Shown in pieces: positions 5,870 through 14,556 of a stretch of 15,498 bases of DNA (positions are counted from its first letter, which is position 1; the number at the start of each line of letters is the position of its first letter). A program made the position numbers and the translations under genes. This DNA comes from Caulobacter sp. CCH9-E1 (GTDB lineage: Bacteria; Pseudomonadota; Alphaproteobacteria; Caulobacterales; Caulobacteraceae), in assembly GCF_001556515.1 (NCBI RefSeq), contig NZ_LSJA01000212.1, forward strand, positions 1 to 15,498, written 5' to 3'. The notes below the pieces were generated by a model that saw only the letters and a program-made list of their open reading frames with translations, did not search any database and was not told the origin of the DNA.

Positions 5870-7153
5870 ATGCGTGGAATGAGTGAGGCTGCGGCTCTGG
5901 CGGCCGCCATGGGACTTTTGGTCGGCGGCGGCGCCAGCGCGGCCGAGGTGGCGGCGGTCAGCGCCGCGCGGCTGCTGGACGTGGCGTCCGGCAAGTATGT
6001 CGACAATCCGCTGGTCATCGTCACCGATGGCCGGATCACGGCCGTCGGCAAGAAGGGGGACGCTGTGCCCGCCGGCGCCAAGGTGATCGACCTGCCGAAC
6101 GCGACCCTGCTGCCTGGCCTGATCGACATGCATGTGCACCTCGACAGCCTGGCCGAGATCGGCGGCTACAACAGCCTGCAGTACAGCGACCGCTTCTGGA
6201 GCGTCGTGCAGACCACCAACGCCAGGAAGACGCTGGAGGCCGGCTTCACGACCGTCCGCAACGTCGGCGCCGCCGAGTTCGACGACGTGGGCCTGCGCGA
6301 GGCGATCGACGCCGGCTATGTGCCGGGACCGCGCGTGGTCACGGCGGCCATCTCGTTCGGCGCCACCGGCGGCCACTGCGACTCGACCTTCTTCCCGCCG
6401 TCGATGGACCAGAAGAGCCCGTTCAACAGCGACAGCCCCGACGAGGCCCGCAAGGCCGTCCGGACGCTGAAAAAGTACGGCGCCCAGGTCATCAAGATCT
6501 GCGCGACGGGCGGGGTCTTCTCGCGCGGCAACGAGCCTGGCCAGCAGCAGCTGACCTACGAGGAGATGAAGGCGGTGGTCGACGAGGCCCACATGGCCGG
6601 CCTCAAGGTCGCCGCCCATGCCCACGGCGCCTCGGGCATTCGCGAGGCCGTGCGGGCCGGGGTGGACACGATCGAGCACGCCAGCCTGGTCGACGACGAG
6701 GGCATCAAGCTGGCGGTCCAGAAGGGCGCCTACTTCTCGATGGACATCTACAACACCGACTACACCCAGGCCGAGGGCAAGAAGAACGGCGTGCTGGAAG
6801 ACAACCTGCGCAAGGACCGCGACATCGGCGAGATCCAGCGGCAGAACTTCAAGAAGGCGCTGAAGGCCGGGGTGAAGATGGTCTACGGCACAGACGCTGG
6901 CATCTATCCGCACGGCGACAACGCCAAGCAGTTCGCCATCATGGTCCGCTATGGCGCTACGCCCCTGCAGGCGATCCAGTCGGCGACCATCACCGCCGCC
7001 GAAGCGCTGGGTCAGAGCAAGGACGTCGGCCAGGTCGCGGCGGGTCGCTACGGCGACATCATCGCGGTCGCTGGTGATCCGTTGGCGGACGTTACGGCGC
7101 TGGAAAAGCCGGTCTTCGTGATGAAGGGCGGCGCGGTCTACCGGCGGCCCTGA
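5870..7153 (+). CDS. Exported amidohydrolase (COG1228, Xaa-Arg/Lys dipeptidase-like)
   Basis: The 427-residue protein is a binuclear-metal amidohydrolase. Visible ligands are HVH (His88 and His90), the carboxylated lysine in QVIKICATGG (Lys209), His250 in AAHAHG, His270 in TIEHAS, and Asp342 in YGTDAG. The N-terminus carries a signal peptide with a cleavage site near ASA-AE (22-25), so the enzyme probably acts in the periplasm. COG1228 members were long called imidazolonepropionase or prolidase, and some Caulobacter members were shown to cleave dipeptides with C-terminal Arg or Lys, so a dipeptidase is the best call. Substrate choice cannot be fixed from sequence. GGAGGGG lies 10 nt before the ATG. 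A second ATG at 5879 is possible. A strong hairpin follows 5 nt after the stop. The next gene is another exported peptidase. Confidence 0.9.
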   Translation: MRGMSEAAALAAAMGLLVGGGASAAEVAAVSAARLLDVASGKYVDNPLVIVTDGRITAVGKKGDAVPAGAKVIDLPNATLLPGLIDMHVHLDSLAEIGGYNSLQYSDRFWSVVQTTNARKTLEAGFTTVRNVGAAEFDDVGLREAIDAGYVPGPRVVTAAISFGATGGHCDSTFFPPSMDQKSPFNSDSPDEARKAVRTLKKYGAQVIKICATGGVFSRGNEPGQQQLTYEEMKAVVDEAHMAGLKVAAHAHGASGIREAVRAGVDTIEHASLVDDEGIKLAVQKGAYFSMDIYNTDYTQAEGKKNGVLEDNLRKDRDIGEIQRQNFKKALKAGVKMVYGTDAGIYPHGDNAKQFAIMVRYGATPLQAIQSATITAAEALGQSKDVGQVAAGRYGDIIAVAGDPLADVTALEKPVFVMKGGAVYRRP

Positions 7154-7158
7154 GGAAA

Positions 7159-7195
7159 GATTTCCGGCGCGAAACGAAGTTTCGTGTCGGAAATC
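7159..7195 (+). terminator. Strong hairpin terminator after the amidohydrolase gene
   Basis: Arms 7159-7175 and 7179-7195 form a 17-bp stem (15 Watson-Crick and two G-U pairs) closed by a GAA loop, five bases after the stop codon. The following bases (GAATTCAGCGATTTCTTCG) are only partly T-rich. The right arm can also pair forward: GAAATCG (7190-7196) with CGATTTC (7204-7210), so two exclusive folds exist. Confidence 0.65.
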
Positions 7196-7351
7196 GAATT
7201 CAGCGATTTCTTCGAAGATAAATGCGCCGTCGCCCTCGATTAGGGGGTGATTGCGGTGAAAATGGGTTCTTCTCCGGACGAGTTGTGCATAATCGTGCCT
7301 CTCTTAAAAAGGCGTCGGGTTGGGCGGCGCTATCCAGGTGAGGGGCTCTCG

Positions 7352-9811
7352 ATGTTGCACACTTCGTTCCGGCGGCGGGCGATCGCCTTGGCCGCTTCGG
7401 CGGCTTTCATGGCCTTGTCGGCGGGCGCGACCCTCGCCGCCGATGTCTACCAAACCCCGCCGGCCCCGATCGCCCAGATCCTTGAGTCGCCCCAGACGCC
7501 CAGCGTCGCCGTCAGCCCCGACCGCAAGGTCCTGGCCCAGCTGGGCCGCGAGAACCTGCCCTCGATCGCGGCGGTGTCCGAGCCGATCCTGCGGCTGGGC
7601 GGCTATCGCATCAATCCGCGCACCAACGGTCCGATCGAGGCCCGCGCCAACTGGCTGAACAGCCTGGCGTTCGAGGACGTCGCGACCGCCAAGGTCCGGC
7701 CCGTGAGCCTTCCGGCCGGCGCGCGCTTCATCGCGCCCAGCTGGTCGCCCGACGGCTCCAAGGTCGCTTTCGTGCTGGACGCCAAGACCGGCCTGGAGCT
7801 GTGGGTCGCCGACGTGAAGACCGCCACCGCCCGCAAGGTGACCGAACCGGTGGTCAACGCGGTGTTCGGCGGCGGCTACGACTGGTTGCCCGACGGCTCG
7901 GGCCTGCTGGTCCAGACGGTCATCGCCGACCGCGGCGCGCCGCCGGTCGCGGACGAGACGCCCACCGGTCCGACCATCCAGGAGTCCAAGGGGCGTTCCT
8001 CGGCGATCCGCACCTACCAGGACCTGCTGTCGAACGCCCATGACGAGGCGCTGTTCGACTACTATTTCACCTCGCAGCTGGCCCGTGTCAGCCTGGCCGA
8101 CGGCAAGACCACGCCGGTGGGCCAGCCCGGCGTTATCGCCGGCGCGTCGATCTCGCCCGACGGCCAATATCTGCTGACCACGCGCCTGAAGCGTCCCTAC
8201 AGCTACCTGGTCCCGGCCAGCCTGTTCCCGACCGAGATCGCCGTCTCCACGATCGACGGCCAGCCGGTGAAGACCCTGGCCGACCGTCCGCTGGCCGACA
8301 CCCTGCCGCCGGCCTTCGACGCGACCTCGCCGGGTCCGCGTTCGGTCGAGTGGCGCGCCGACGTCCCGGCGACCCTGGTCTGGGCCGAGGCCCAGGACGG
8401 CGGCGATCCGCGCAAGAAGGTCGCCGTGCACGACAGCGTCTTCATGCTGGCCGCGCCGTTCTCGGCTGCGCCAACCAAGCTGATCGACCTCGACCAGCGC
8501 TATCGCGGCGTCACCTGGGGTAAGAGCGACTTCGCCCTGCTGACCACCCGTTGGTGGCAGACCCGCAAGGAAAAGCGCATCGCCATCGACCCCAGCAAGC
8601 CGGGCTCCGGGCGCGTGCTCATCGAGCGCAACTACCAGGACCGCTACAACGATCCGGGCCGCCCCGTGACCCGTCGCGACGCGCGCGGCGAGGACCTGCT
8701 GCACTTCACGCCTGACGGCAAGGCCGTGTTCGTGTTCGGCGACGGCGCCTCGGCCAAGGGCGAGTTCCCGTTCGTGGGCCGCATGGCGCTGGCCGACGGC
8801 AAGACCACCAAGCTGTGGGAGGCCCAGGCCCCATACTACGAAGCCCCGGTCGCCCTGGCCGACGAGGCCGGCAAGACGGTGATTACGCGCCGCGAAAGCG
8901 CCAAGGACGCGCCGAACTACTTTACCCACGCAGTCGCCAAGGGCGCCAAGGCCAAGGCCCTCACCAGCTTCGCCGACCGCGCCCCGCAGTTCGCCGGCGT
9001 CAGCAAGCAGACCATCACCTATAAGCGCGCCGACGGCGTGACCCTGTCGGGCGTGCTGTACCTGCCGGCCGGCTATGACAAGGCCAAGGACGGTCCGCTG
9101 CCGCTCCTGATGTGGGCCTATCCGGCCGAGTTCACCGACGCCAGCGTCGCCAGCCAGACGGTGGACGAGGGCAACCGCTTCACCCGTCCGGCCGGCGCCA
9201 GCCACCTGTTCCTGCTGACCCAGGGCTACGCGATCCTCGACAATCCGGCTTTCCCGATCATCGGCCGCAACGGCGCCGAGCCGAACGACACCTATGTCGA
9301 GCAACTGGTCGCCGACGCCCAGGCGGCCGTCGATGCGGTCGTCGCCTTGGGCGTGGCCGATCGCGACCGGATCGCCGTGGGCGGCCACAGCTATGGCGCG
9401 TTCATGACCGCCAACCTGCTGGCCCACACGCGCCTCTTCCGGGCCGGCATCGCCCGCTCGGGCGCCTATAACCGCACCCTGACCCCATTCGGCTTCCAGG
9501 CCGAGCAGCGCACCTACTGGGAGGCGACCGACACCTACACGAAGATGAGCCCGTTCACCTACGCGCCGAACATCAAGGACCCGATCCTGCTGGTCCACGG
9601 CGAGGCGGACGACAACCAGGGCACCTTCCCGATCCAGAGCGAGCGCTTCTACGCGGCGCTGAAGGGCGCGGGCGCCACCGTCCGCTACGTGACCTTGCCC
9701 AACGAGGCGCACGGATACCGGGCGATGGAGTCGACCAAGCACACCCTTTGGGAAATGGTCGAGTGGATGAACAAGTACGTGAAGAACGCGCCTAAACGCG
9801 ACGCGAAGTAG
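7352..9811 (+). CDS. S9 family serine peptidase, glutamyl endopeptidase-like, exported
   Basis: The ATG at 7352 is preferred over an upstream in-frame start at 7247 because AGGTGAGGGG precedes it and a signal peptide begins there (LHTSFRRRAIALAASAAF, cleavage near TLAA-DV, about residue 30). The product has 819 residues. The N-terminal half is a beta-propeller-like region (ILESPQTPSVAVSPD, LRLGGYRINPRTNGP, WSPDGSKVAFV). The C-terminal alpha/beta-hydrolase domain holds Ser680 in GGHSYGAFMTANLLAH, Asp753 in HGEADDNQGT and His787 in NEAHGY. These motifs and RSGAYNRTLTPFGFQ match the plant chloroplast glutamyl endopeptidase (CGEP, S9D) group very closely, so cleavage after Glu in peptides is likely but not proven. 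It probably works in the periplasm on peptides and may feed the neighbouring dipeptidase. A hairpin lies 25 nt after the stop. Confidence 0.93.
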   Translation: MLHTSFRRRAIALAASAAFMALSAGATLAADVYQTPPAPIAQILESPQTPSVAVSPDRKVLAQLGRENLPSIAAVSEPILRLGGYRINPRTNGPIEARANWLNSLAFEDVATAKVRPVSLPAGARFIAPSWSPDGSKVAFVLDAKTGLELWVADVKTATARKVTEPVVNAVFGGGYDWLPDGSGLLVQTVIADRGAPPVADETPTGPTIQESKGRSSAIRTYQDLLSNAHDEALFDYYFTSQLARVSLADGKTTPVGQPGVIAGASISPDGQYLLTTRLKRPYSYLVPASLFPTEIAVSTIDGQPVKTLADRPLADTLPPAFDATSPGPRSVEWRADVPATLVWAEAQDGGDPRKKVAVHDSVFMLAAPFSAAPTKLIDLDQRYRGVTWGKSDFALLTTRWWQTRKEKRIAIDPSKPGSGRVLIERNYQDRYNDPGRPVTRRDARGEDLLHFTPDGKAVFVFGDGASAKGEFPFVGRMALADGKTTKLWEAQAPYYEAPVALADEAGKTVITRRESAKDAPNYFTHAVAKGAKAKALTSFADRAPQFAGVSKQTITYKRADGVTLSGVLYLPAGYDKAKDGPLPLLMWAYPAEFTDASVASQTVDEGNRFTRPAGASHLFLLTQGYAILDNPAFPIIGRNGAEPNDTYVEQLVADAQAAVDAVVALGVADRDRIAVGGHSYGAFMTANLLAHTRLFRAGIARSGAYNRTLTPFGFQAEQRTYWEATDTYTKMSPFTYAPNIKDPILLVHGEADDNQGTFPIQSERFYAALKGAGATVRYVTLPNEAHGYRAMESTKHTLWEMVEWMNKYVKNAPKRDAK

Positions 9812-9835
9812 GCGCTGTGGGCGGGGGGGGGCGAT

Positions 9836-9860
9836 CCTGGGGATGCGAGAGCTCCCCGGG
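9836..9860 (+). terminator. Hairpin after the S9 peptidase gene
   Basis: CCTGGGGA pairs with TCCCCGGG and encloses a GC-GAGA-GC tip (a GNRA loop) with one bulged T, 25 nt beyond the stop. No T run follows, so it may act with Rho or mainly protect the transcript end. A run of nine G lies just before it (9823-9831). Confidence 0.4.
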
Positions 9861-9967
9861 ACCGCCTCCGCGCCAATATGCCGCGCTGTTTTCTGCGCCT
9901 TGGTGTGGTTCGACCGGATCGCCCGCCTTCGCGGCTGATGGCAATGTCGGTGGCCGGAGACACTACC

Positions 9968-12058
9968 ATGAGCCGAACAACCGCGCATCGCGCCTTCCGG
10001 CGAACGATGAACCTGATCGCCGGGGGCAAGCCCCTGGCGCTGGCGCTGAAGGCCATCGTCCAGGCCGTCGAGGCCGAGGACCCCGAGATTCTCTGCAGCA
10101 TTCTGCTGCTCGACGCCGAGCGCCGGCGCTTGACCATGGGCGCCGCGCCCAGCCTGCCCGACATCTACAATGAGGCCATAGAAGGCATTGAGATCGGCCC
10201 TTCGGTCGGCTCCTGCGGCGCGGCGGCCTATCTGGGGCGGCGTGTGACCGTCGACGACATCCAGTCGAGCCCTCTCTGGGCGGACTACCGAGACCTCGCG
10301 GCGGAGGCGGGGTTGGCGGCGTGCTGGTCCGAGCCGATCCGGGCGATGGACGGGACAGTGGTGGGCACCTTCGCGATCTATCATCGCAAGGTCAGCAAGC
10401 CGAACAAGGAGGACATCGCCTTCATCGAGGAGGCCGCGCAGCTGGCGGCGATCGCCATCGACCGGCGCCGCGCCGAGGAGGAGCTGGCGGCCAGCGAGGC
10501 GCGCGCGCGGCTTTCGGCCCAGCAGGCTCTCGAGACGGCGCAGAACCTGTCGAGCTTTTTCGACGTCTCGGCGGACCTGATGTGCATTCGCGACATGGAG
10601 GGCCGCTTCGTCCAGGTCAATCGCGCCTGGGAGACCGTGCTGGGCTATCCCCCCGAGACGTTGCAGGGGACGCCGCTGCTGTCGCTGCTGCACCCAGACG
10701 ATATCGCGATCACGCGCCGCAACATGAACCGCGCCGAGAGCGAAGGCGACGTCAACGGTCTCGTCAATCGCTATCGGCGCGCGGACGGCTCCTATTGCCA
10801 GCTGGAATGGCGGGCGCGCCGCCGCGGCGACCTGGTGTTCGGCGTGGCGCGGGACGTTACCGAGCGTCTGCGGATCGAGGCCGAGATGGCCGAGGCCCGC
10901 CACGCCGCCGAAGCGGCCAACAAGGCCAAGAACGACTTCCTGGCCAATATGAGCCACGAGATCCGCACCCCTTTGAACGGCGTGCTGGGCGTCGCCGCGG
11001 CGCTTGGCGAGACCGACCTCACGCCGAAACAGGCCGAGATGCTCGAACTGATCCGGCGATCTGGCGAGACTCTCGAGCGGCTGGTCTCGGACATCCTGGA
11101 CGTCTCGAAGATCGAGGCCGGGCAGATGACGATCCAGGCGGAGGCCTTTGATCTGGGCGCGGTCCTGGACGGCCTGCTCGACGTCACCCGCCTCCGGGCC
11201 AAGGAGAAGGGAATCGGGTTCCGGGTGCAACGCGGCCCGGCGGCGCGCGGCGGCTTCCTAGGCGACAGCGTGCGGATCGGTCAGGTGCTGAGCAACCTGC
11301 TGTCCAACGCCGTCAAATTCACCGATCGCGGCGAGGTCACGGTGCGCGTCGATGTCGAGGACCTGGGCGATGGCCAGACCCCGCGTCTGTGCGTCGAGGT
11401 CGAGGACACCGGCGTGGGCTTTGACGCGACGAAGGTCGAGATGATCTTCCAGCGCTTCAGCCAGGCCGACAGCACGATCACGCGCCGCTTCGGCGGGTCG
11501 GGCCTGGGCCTTTCGATCAGCAAGACCCTGGTCGAGATGATGGGCGGCGAGATCACCGCGCGGTCCAATCCGGGCGCGGGCAGCCTGTTCCGGGTGGTCC
11601 TGCCCGTGCACCGGACGGAGGCCGGGTCTGGCGCCGAAGCCGCCCCGCTCCTGCCGTGCGTGCAGGCCGAAGGGCTGAGGGTCCTGCTGGCCGAGGACCA
11701 TCCGATCAATCAGCGCGTCGTGCAGCTGATGCTCGAGCCCTGCGGGGCGGCCGTCACGGTGGTGGAGAACGGCGCCCAGGCGGTCGAGGCCGTGGCCGCC
11801 AAGCGCTACGACGTGGTGCTGATGGACATGCAGATGCCGGTGATGGACGGCTTGGCGGCGACCCGCGCGATCCGGGCCCAGGAGGCGGGCGGGCGGCGCA
11901 CCCCGATCATCATGCTCAGCGCCAACGCCATGGCCGGCCACCGGCAGGACGCGTTGACCGCCGGCGCGGATCTTCATCTCGCCAAACCGGTGACGATCGC
12001 GGCGCTGCTGGACGGAATCGGCCAGGTGATCGCGGCCGACACGCGCTGCGCGGGCTGA
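9968..12058 (+). CDS. Soluble hybrid histidine kinase (GAF-PAS-HisKA-HATPase-REC)
   Basis: The ATG at 9968 is chosen because GGAG lies 9 nt upstream and the GAF domain starts soon after. The earlier in-frame ATGs have no ribosome site. The 696-residue protein has no membrane segment or signal peptide, so it should sit in the cytosol. It holds a GAF domain (about 10-165), a PAS domain (about 195-310), HisKA with His330 in [12 protein letters not shown], an ATPase with N-box Asn443/Asn447, DTGVGFD (480-486) and GGSGLGLSI (509-517), and a receiver with Glu576-Asp577, phosphoacceptor Asp620 and Lys673. It should autophosphorylate on His330 and pass phosphate to Asp620. No phosphotransferase or output gene is next to it, so the downstream partner and the signal are unknown. 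It lies 76 bp before metN, which appears to have its own promoter. Confidence 0.95.
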   Translation: MSRTTAHRAFRRTMNLIAGGKPLALALKAIVQAVEAEDPEILCSILLLDAERRRLTMGAAPSLPDIYNEAIEGIEIGPSVGSCGAAAYLGRRVTVDDIQSSPLWADYRDLAAEAGLAACWSEPIRAMDGTVVGTFAIYHRKVSKPNKEDIAFIEEAAQLAAIAIDRRRAEEELAASEARARLSAQQALETAQNLSSFFDVSADLMCIRDMEGRFVQVNRAWETVLGYPPETLQGTPLLSLLHPDDIAITRRNMNRAESEGDVNGLVNRYRRADGSYCQLEWRARRRGDLVFGVARDVTERLRIEAEMAEARHAAEAANKAKNDFLANMSHEIRTPLNGVLGVAAALGETDLTPKQAEMLELIRRSGETLERLVSDILDVSKIEAGQMTIQAEAFDLGAVLDGLLDVTRLRAKEKGIGFRVQRGPAARGGFLGDSVRIGQVLSNLLSNAVKFTDRGEVTVRVDVEDLGDGQTPRLCVEVEDTGVGFDATKVEMIFQRFSQADSTITRRFGGSGLGLSISKTLVEMMGGEITARSNPGAGSLFRVVLPVHRTEAGSGAEAAPLLPCVQAEGLRVLLAEDHPINQRVVQLMLEPCGAAVTVVENGAQAVEAVAAKRYDVVLMDMQMPVMDGLAATRAIRAQEAGGRRTPIIMLSANAMAGHRQDALTAGADLHLAKPVTIAALLDGIGQVIAADTRCAG

Positions 12059-12073
12059 TGACGGCGGTTTCCC

Positions 12074-12102
12074 TTCACCTTTGCCGGCCAAACGCCTAAA
12101 TC
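12074..12102 (+). promoter_or_regulatory. Candidate housekeeping promoter of the metN operon
   Basis: TTCACCT (12074-12080), 14 nt, then CCTAAATC (12095-12102). The -10 matches the Caulobacter consensus GCTANAWC at all but the first base, and the spacing is within the accepted range. The -35 is weaker. Transcription would start near 12109, giving a leader of about 25 nt before the GTG start. That leaves no room for a riboswitch. Confidence 0.45.
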
Positions 12103-12134
12103 GGGCGGCCCGAAACCCCGTTGGACTTGGCCGC

Positions 12135-13133
12135 GTGATCATCTTCCAGGACGTCTCGAAAACCTATGCCCAGGGCGGGCACGCCGCGCTCAGCGGTGTG
12201 ACCCTGTCCGTCGCCGCCGGCGAGGTGTTCGGGGTCATCGGCGCTTCGGGCGCGGGCAAGTCCACCCTGATCCGCCTGATCAACGGCCTGGAGACGCCGA
12301 CCGGCGGCCGGGTGATCGTCGACGGCGACGACGTCGCCGCCCTCGGCGTCGAGGGGCTGCGCGCCCTGCGCCGCCGGGTCGGGATGATCTTCCAGCACTT
12401 CAATCTGCTGTCGGGTAAGACCGTCGCCCAGAACGTCGCCTTCCCGCTGAAGCTGGCCGGCCGTCCCGCCGCCGAGGTCAAGGCGCGCACGGCCGAGCTG
12501 CTGGAGCGCGTGGGCCTCACCGCCCATGCCGGCAAGTATCCGGCCCAGCTGTCGGGCGGCCAGAAGCAGCGCGTCGGCATCGCCCGCGCCCTGGCGACCG
12601 GGCCCAAGGTGCTGCTGTGCGACGAGGCCACCAGCGCCCTGGACCCCGAGACCACCGAGCAGATCCTGGACCTGATCTCGGGCCTGAACCGGGAGCTGGG
12701 CCTGACCATCGTGCTGATCACCCACGAGATGGACGTGGTCCGCCGCGTCTGCGACCGTGTCGCCGTGCTGGAGGCCGGCCGCGTGGTGGAAGAGGGCGCC
12801 GTCGAGGACGTCTTCCTGCACCCTGCCAGCGACACCGCCCGCCGCTTCGTGCGCGAGGCCGATGGCGAGATCGTCACGGCGCCGGGCGTCGGCGGCCGGC
12901 TGGTGCGCCTGACCTTCAAGGGCGAGGCGACCTACAAGCCGGTGCTGGGCGAGGTCGCCCGCGTCACCGGCGTCGACTATTCGATCCTGGGCGGACGCAT
13001 CCACCGCCTGCGCGAGACGCCCTACGGCCAGTTGACCCTGGCCCTGACCGGCGGCGACGTCGCCGCGGCGATCAAGAGCTTCGAGGCGTCCGGCGTGCGT
13101 GTCGACGACCTGACCGGGGAGGCCGCCCGATGA
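12135..13133 (+). CDS. metN: Methionine ABC importer ATP-binding protein MetN
   Basis: This is the ATPase of the MetNIQ importer for D- and L-methionine at the inner membrane. The 332-residue protein has Walker [10 protein letters not shown] (36-44), signature LSGGQ (139-143), Walker B VLLCDE (159-164), the switch His197 in THEMD, and a C-terminal NIL domain (about 255-332, [20 protein letters not shown]). In E. coli the NIL domain binds methionine and shuts the transporter down, so feedback inhibition is likely here too. The GTG at 12135 begins the normal family N-terminus ([10 protein letters not shown]). An earlier TTG at 12081 would add residues not seen in the family and would overlap the candidate promoter. 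The stop overlaps the metI start (ATGA), which points to coupled translation. Confidence 0.96.
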   Translation: MIIFQDVSKTYAQGGHAALSGVTLSVAAGEVFGVIGASGAGKSTLIRLINGLETPTGGRVIVDGDDVAALGVEGLRALRRRVGMIFQHFNLLSGKTVAQNVAFPLKLAGRPAAEVKARTAELLERVGLTAHAGKYPAQLSGGQKQRVGIARALATGPKVLLCDEATSALDPETTEQILDLISGLNRELGLTIVLITHEMDVVRRVCDRVAVLEAGRVVEEGAVEDVFLHPASDTARRFVREADGEIVTAPGVGGRLVRLTFKGEATYKPVLGEVARVTGVDYSILGGRIHRLRETPYGQLTLALTGGDVAAAIKSFEASGVRVDDLTGEAAR

Positions 13134-13804
13134 GCGCCGGAACCTTCGACTTCTCGAACGTCGACTGGGCCGAGATCGGCCAGGCGAGTCTGGACACCCT
13201 GGCCATGCTGGGCGGCTCGATGGTGCTGACCATCGCCCTGGGCCTGCCGCTGGGCGTCATCCTGTTCCTGACCGGCAAGGGCCAGATGCTGGAGAACCGG
13301 CTGGCGAACGGCGCGCTGTCGCTGCTGGTCAACATCCTGCGCTCGGTGCCGTTCGTGATCCTGCTGATCGTGATGATCCCGCTGACCGTGGCCCTGGTCG
13401 GGACCTCGCTGGGCGTGGCCGGCGCGATCCCGCCGCTGGTCGCGGGCGCGGCGCCGTTCTTCGCCCGCCTGGTCGAGACCGCCCTGCGCGAGGTCGACAA
13501 GGGCGTGGTCGAGGCCAGCTTCGCCATGGGCGCCAAGCGCCGTCAGGTGGTGCTGGGCGCGCTGCTGCCCGAGGCCCTGCCGGGCCTGATCGCCGCGGCG
13601 ACCGTCACCGCCATCGCGCTGGTCGGCTACACCGCCATGGCCGGCGTGGTCGGCGCGGGCGGTCTGGGCGACCTGGCCGTGCGTTTCGGCTATCAGCGCT
13701 TCCAGACCGACGTGATGATCGTGACCGTCGTGCTGATGCTGGTGCTGGTGCAAGTGCTGCAGATGGTCGGCGACGCGGTGGTGCGCCGCGTCTCGCACAA
13801 GTAG
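13130..13804 (+). CDS. metI: Methionine ABC importer permease MetI
   Basis: The 224-residue inner-membrane permease forms the methionine channel as a dimer and docks on MetN. It shows about five hydrophobic spans ([75 protein letters not shown] and [19 protein letters not shown]) and the EAA coupling loop ([20 protein letters not shown]) between the third and fourth. Its length is normal for MetI. The ATG at 13130 overlaps the metN stop by four bases and has GGGGAGG upstream. A small conserved gene follows 9 bp after the stop. Identification is secure from sequence and context. Confidence 0.96.
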   Translation: MSAGTFDFSNVDWAEIGQASLDTLAMLGGSMVLTIALGLPLGVILFLTGKGQMLENRLANGALSLLVNILRSVPFVILLIVMIPLTVALVGTSLGVAGAIPPLVAGAAPFFARLVETALREVDKGVVEASFAMGAKRRQVVLGALLPEALPGLIAAATVTAIALVGYTAMAGVVGAGGLGDLAVRFGYQRFQTDVMIVTVVLMLVLVQVLQMVGDAVVRRVSHK

Positions 13805-13813
13805 GAGCGGGCC

Positions 13814-14167
13814 ATGACCGACGAAGACATCGACCTCCACTGGGATCCCGCGCTCGCCGCCAGCCTGATCGGCAAGACCCTGCTGATGAACCTGACCTTC
13901 CTCGACGACGACGGCGAGATCCTGGAGCGCCAGCAGTTCTTCGGCGTGGTCATCGACGCAGACGAAGGCGAGGGGATCACGCTGGACCTGCTGGGCGAGC
14001 ACGACGGCGACACCTACACGCTGCCGCCGCAGACCTCGGCGATCAAGGCGGCCGAGGCGGGCGTCATCAGCCTGGCCGGCGACAAGCCCGACTTCGTGGC
14101 CAGCTGGATCATCCACGGACCGCCGGACGTCGCCAACGACCTCGACGACGAGGACGATCAGGCCTGA
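13814..14167 (+). CDS. Conserved acidic protein of unknown function, third gene of the metNI operon
   Basis: The 117-residue protein has no signal peptide or membrane span and is strongly acidic (start MTDEDIDLHWD, end VANDLDDEDDQA). The middle part (LIGKTLLMNLTFLDDDGEILERQQFFGVV, read in parts, then GITLDLLG and YTLPPQTSAIKAAEAG) looks like a small beta-barrel. It resembles a family of uncharacterised proteobacterial proteins with the LHWDP...IGKT...LPP...ASW pattern. No function is known to me. GGAG lies 8 nt upstream of the ATG, and the gap to metI is only 9 bp, so it is co-transcribed with metNI. Its end overlaps the convergent gene at 14158 by 10 bp. A link to methionine transport is suggested only by position. 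Confidence 0.85.
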   Translation: MTDEDIDLHWDPALAASLIGKTLLMNLTFLDDDGEILERQQFFGVVIDADEGEGITLDLLGEHDGDTYTLPPQTSAIKAAEAGVISLAGDKPDFVASWIIHGPPDVANDLDDEDDQA

Positions 14168-14406
14168 TCGAACGGGAAGGGCAGGCGGCCGGCCTTGAAC
14201 AGGATGTCGGGGTTCTCGTCGTAGTCGCCCAGTTCGACGTCGGCGCTGGCCGAGAAGGCGACGACCCCTTCGCGCAGGGGCGCTAGCCGTTCGGCCTTGC
14301 GGCGCGCCTCTTCCGCCGTCTTGCAGCCGATCTGCTGCTCGGCCTTCAGGCCCTTGCCGCGCCCGGCGACATAGGCTTGCACGATGTGGACGGTTTCCTT
14401 GGCCAT
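14158..14406 (-). CDS. Small hypothetical protein, convergent with the metNI operon
   Basis: The preferred start is the ATG at 14404-14406, giving 82 residues (MAKETVHIVQAYVAGRGKGL...). GGATGGGG lies directly before it, whereas an upstream GTG at 14451 lacks a ribosome site. The protein is cytosolic by appearance, basic in its first half (AEQQIGCKTAEEARRKAERL) and acidic in its second (ADVELGDYDENPDILF). The K-T-x-E-E-A-x-R-K-A-E run suggests a helix. No family is recognised beyond short conserved hypothetical proteins. Its 3' end overlaps the acidic protein gene by 10 bp, and it is divergent from metQ, sharing a roughly 150-bp upstream region. Coding use looks normal for the genome, so it is probably real. 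Confidence 0.7.
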   Translation of the reverse strand: MAKETVHIVQAYVAGRGKGLKAEQQIGCKTAEEARRKAERLAPLREGVVAFSASADVELGDYDENPDILFKAGRLPFPFDQA

Positions 14407-14477
14407 CCCCATCCAAGCGGCCTGTTCGGCGGCGCCGTCAAGCGCCTTCACGGAGGCCGGAGGCGACAGCTCGACGG

Positions 14478-14507
14478 GGGCTCAGGAAATCTGATTTCCT
14501 CCAGCCC
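14478..14507 (+). promoter_or_regulatory. Hairpin in the metQ upstream region
   Basis: GGGCT pairs with AGCCC (14478-14482 and 14503-14507), and AGGAAAT pairs with ATTTCCT (14484-14490 and 14494-14500) around a CTG loop, with a small internal loop of 1 and 2 nt. It lies 50 nt before the metQ start. A -35-like TCGACGG (14471-14477) lies just before it with a poor -10. It may be an operator dyad or an RNA leader structure. No known methionine-sensing riboswitch pattern was recognised. Confidence 0.35.
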
Positions 14508-14556
14508 GCGTATCAGGGCAAAAGCCTACCCGTCCGATCGCCTTATGGAGCCGTTC

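Noticed and set aside
5615..6913. Open minus-strand frame of about 430 codons antisense to the amidohydrolase
   Set aside because: It overlaps the tRNA and mirrors a gene with all metal ligands. This is a codon-bias shadow.
7247..7351. N-terminal extension of the S9 peptidase from an upstream in-frame start
   Set aside because: The extension would bury the signal peptide and has no ribosome site, whereas the ATG at 7352 has both a good site and a proper signal peptide start.
9823..9831. Run of nine G as a phase-variable tract
   Set aside because: It lies in an intergenic region after a stop codon, not in a coding frame or a promoter spacer that I can support. It could also be a sequencing length error.
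7304..11230. Open minus-strand frame of about 1300 codons
   Set aside because: It is antisense to the S9 peptidase and the hybrid kinase, both of which have complete family motifs. Long antisense frames are expected from GC-rich third positions. The translation is low-complexity, rich in Arg, Gly, Val and Leu, with no family motif.
12061..12134. Possible SAM riboswitch before metN
   Set aside because: The likely leader is only about 25 nt, and no pattern of the SAM-II class known from alphaproteobacteria is visible.
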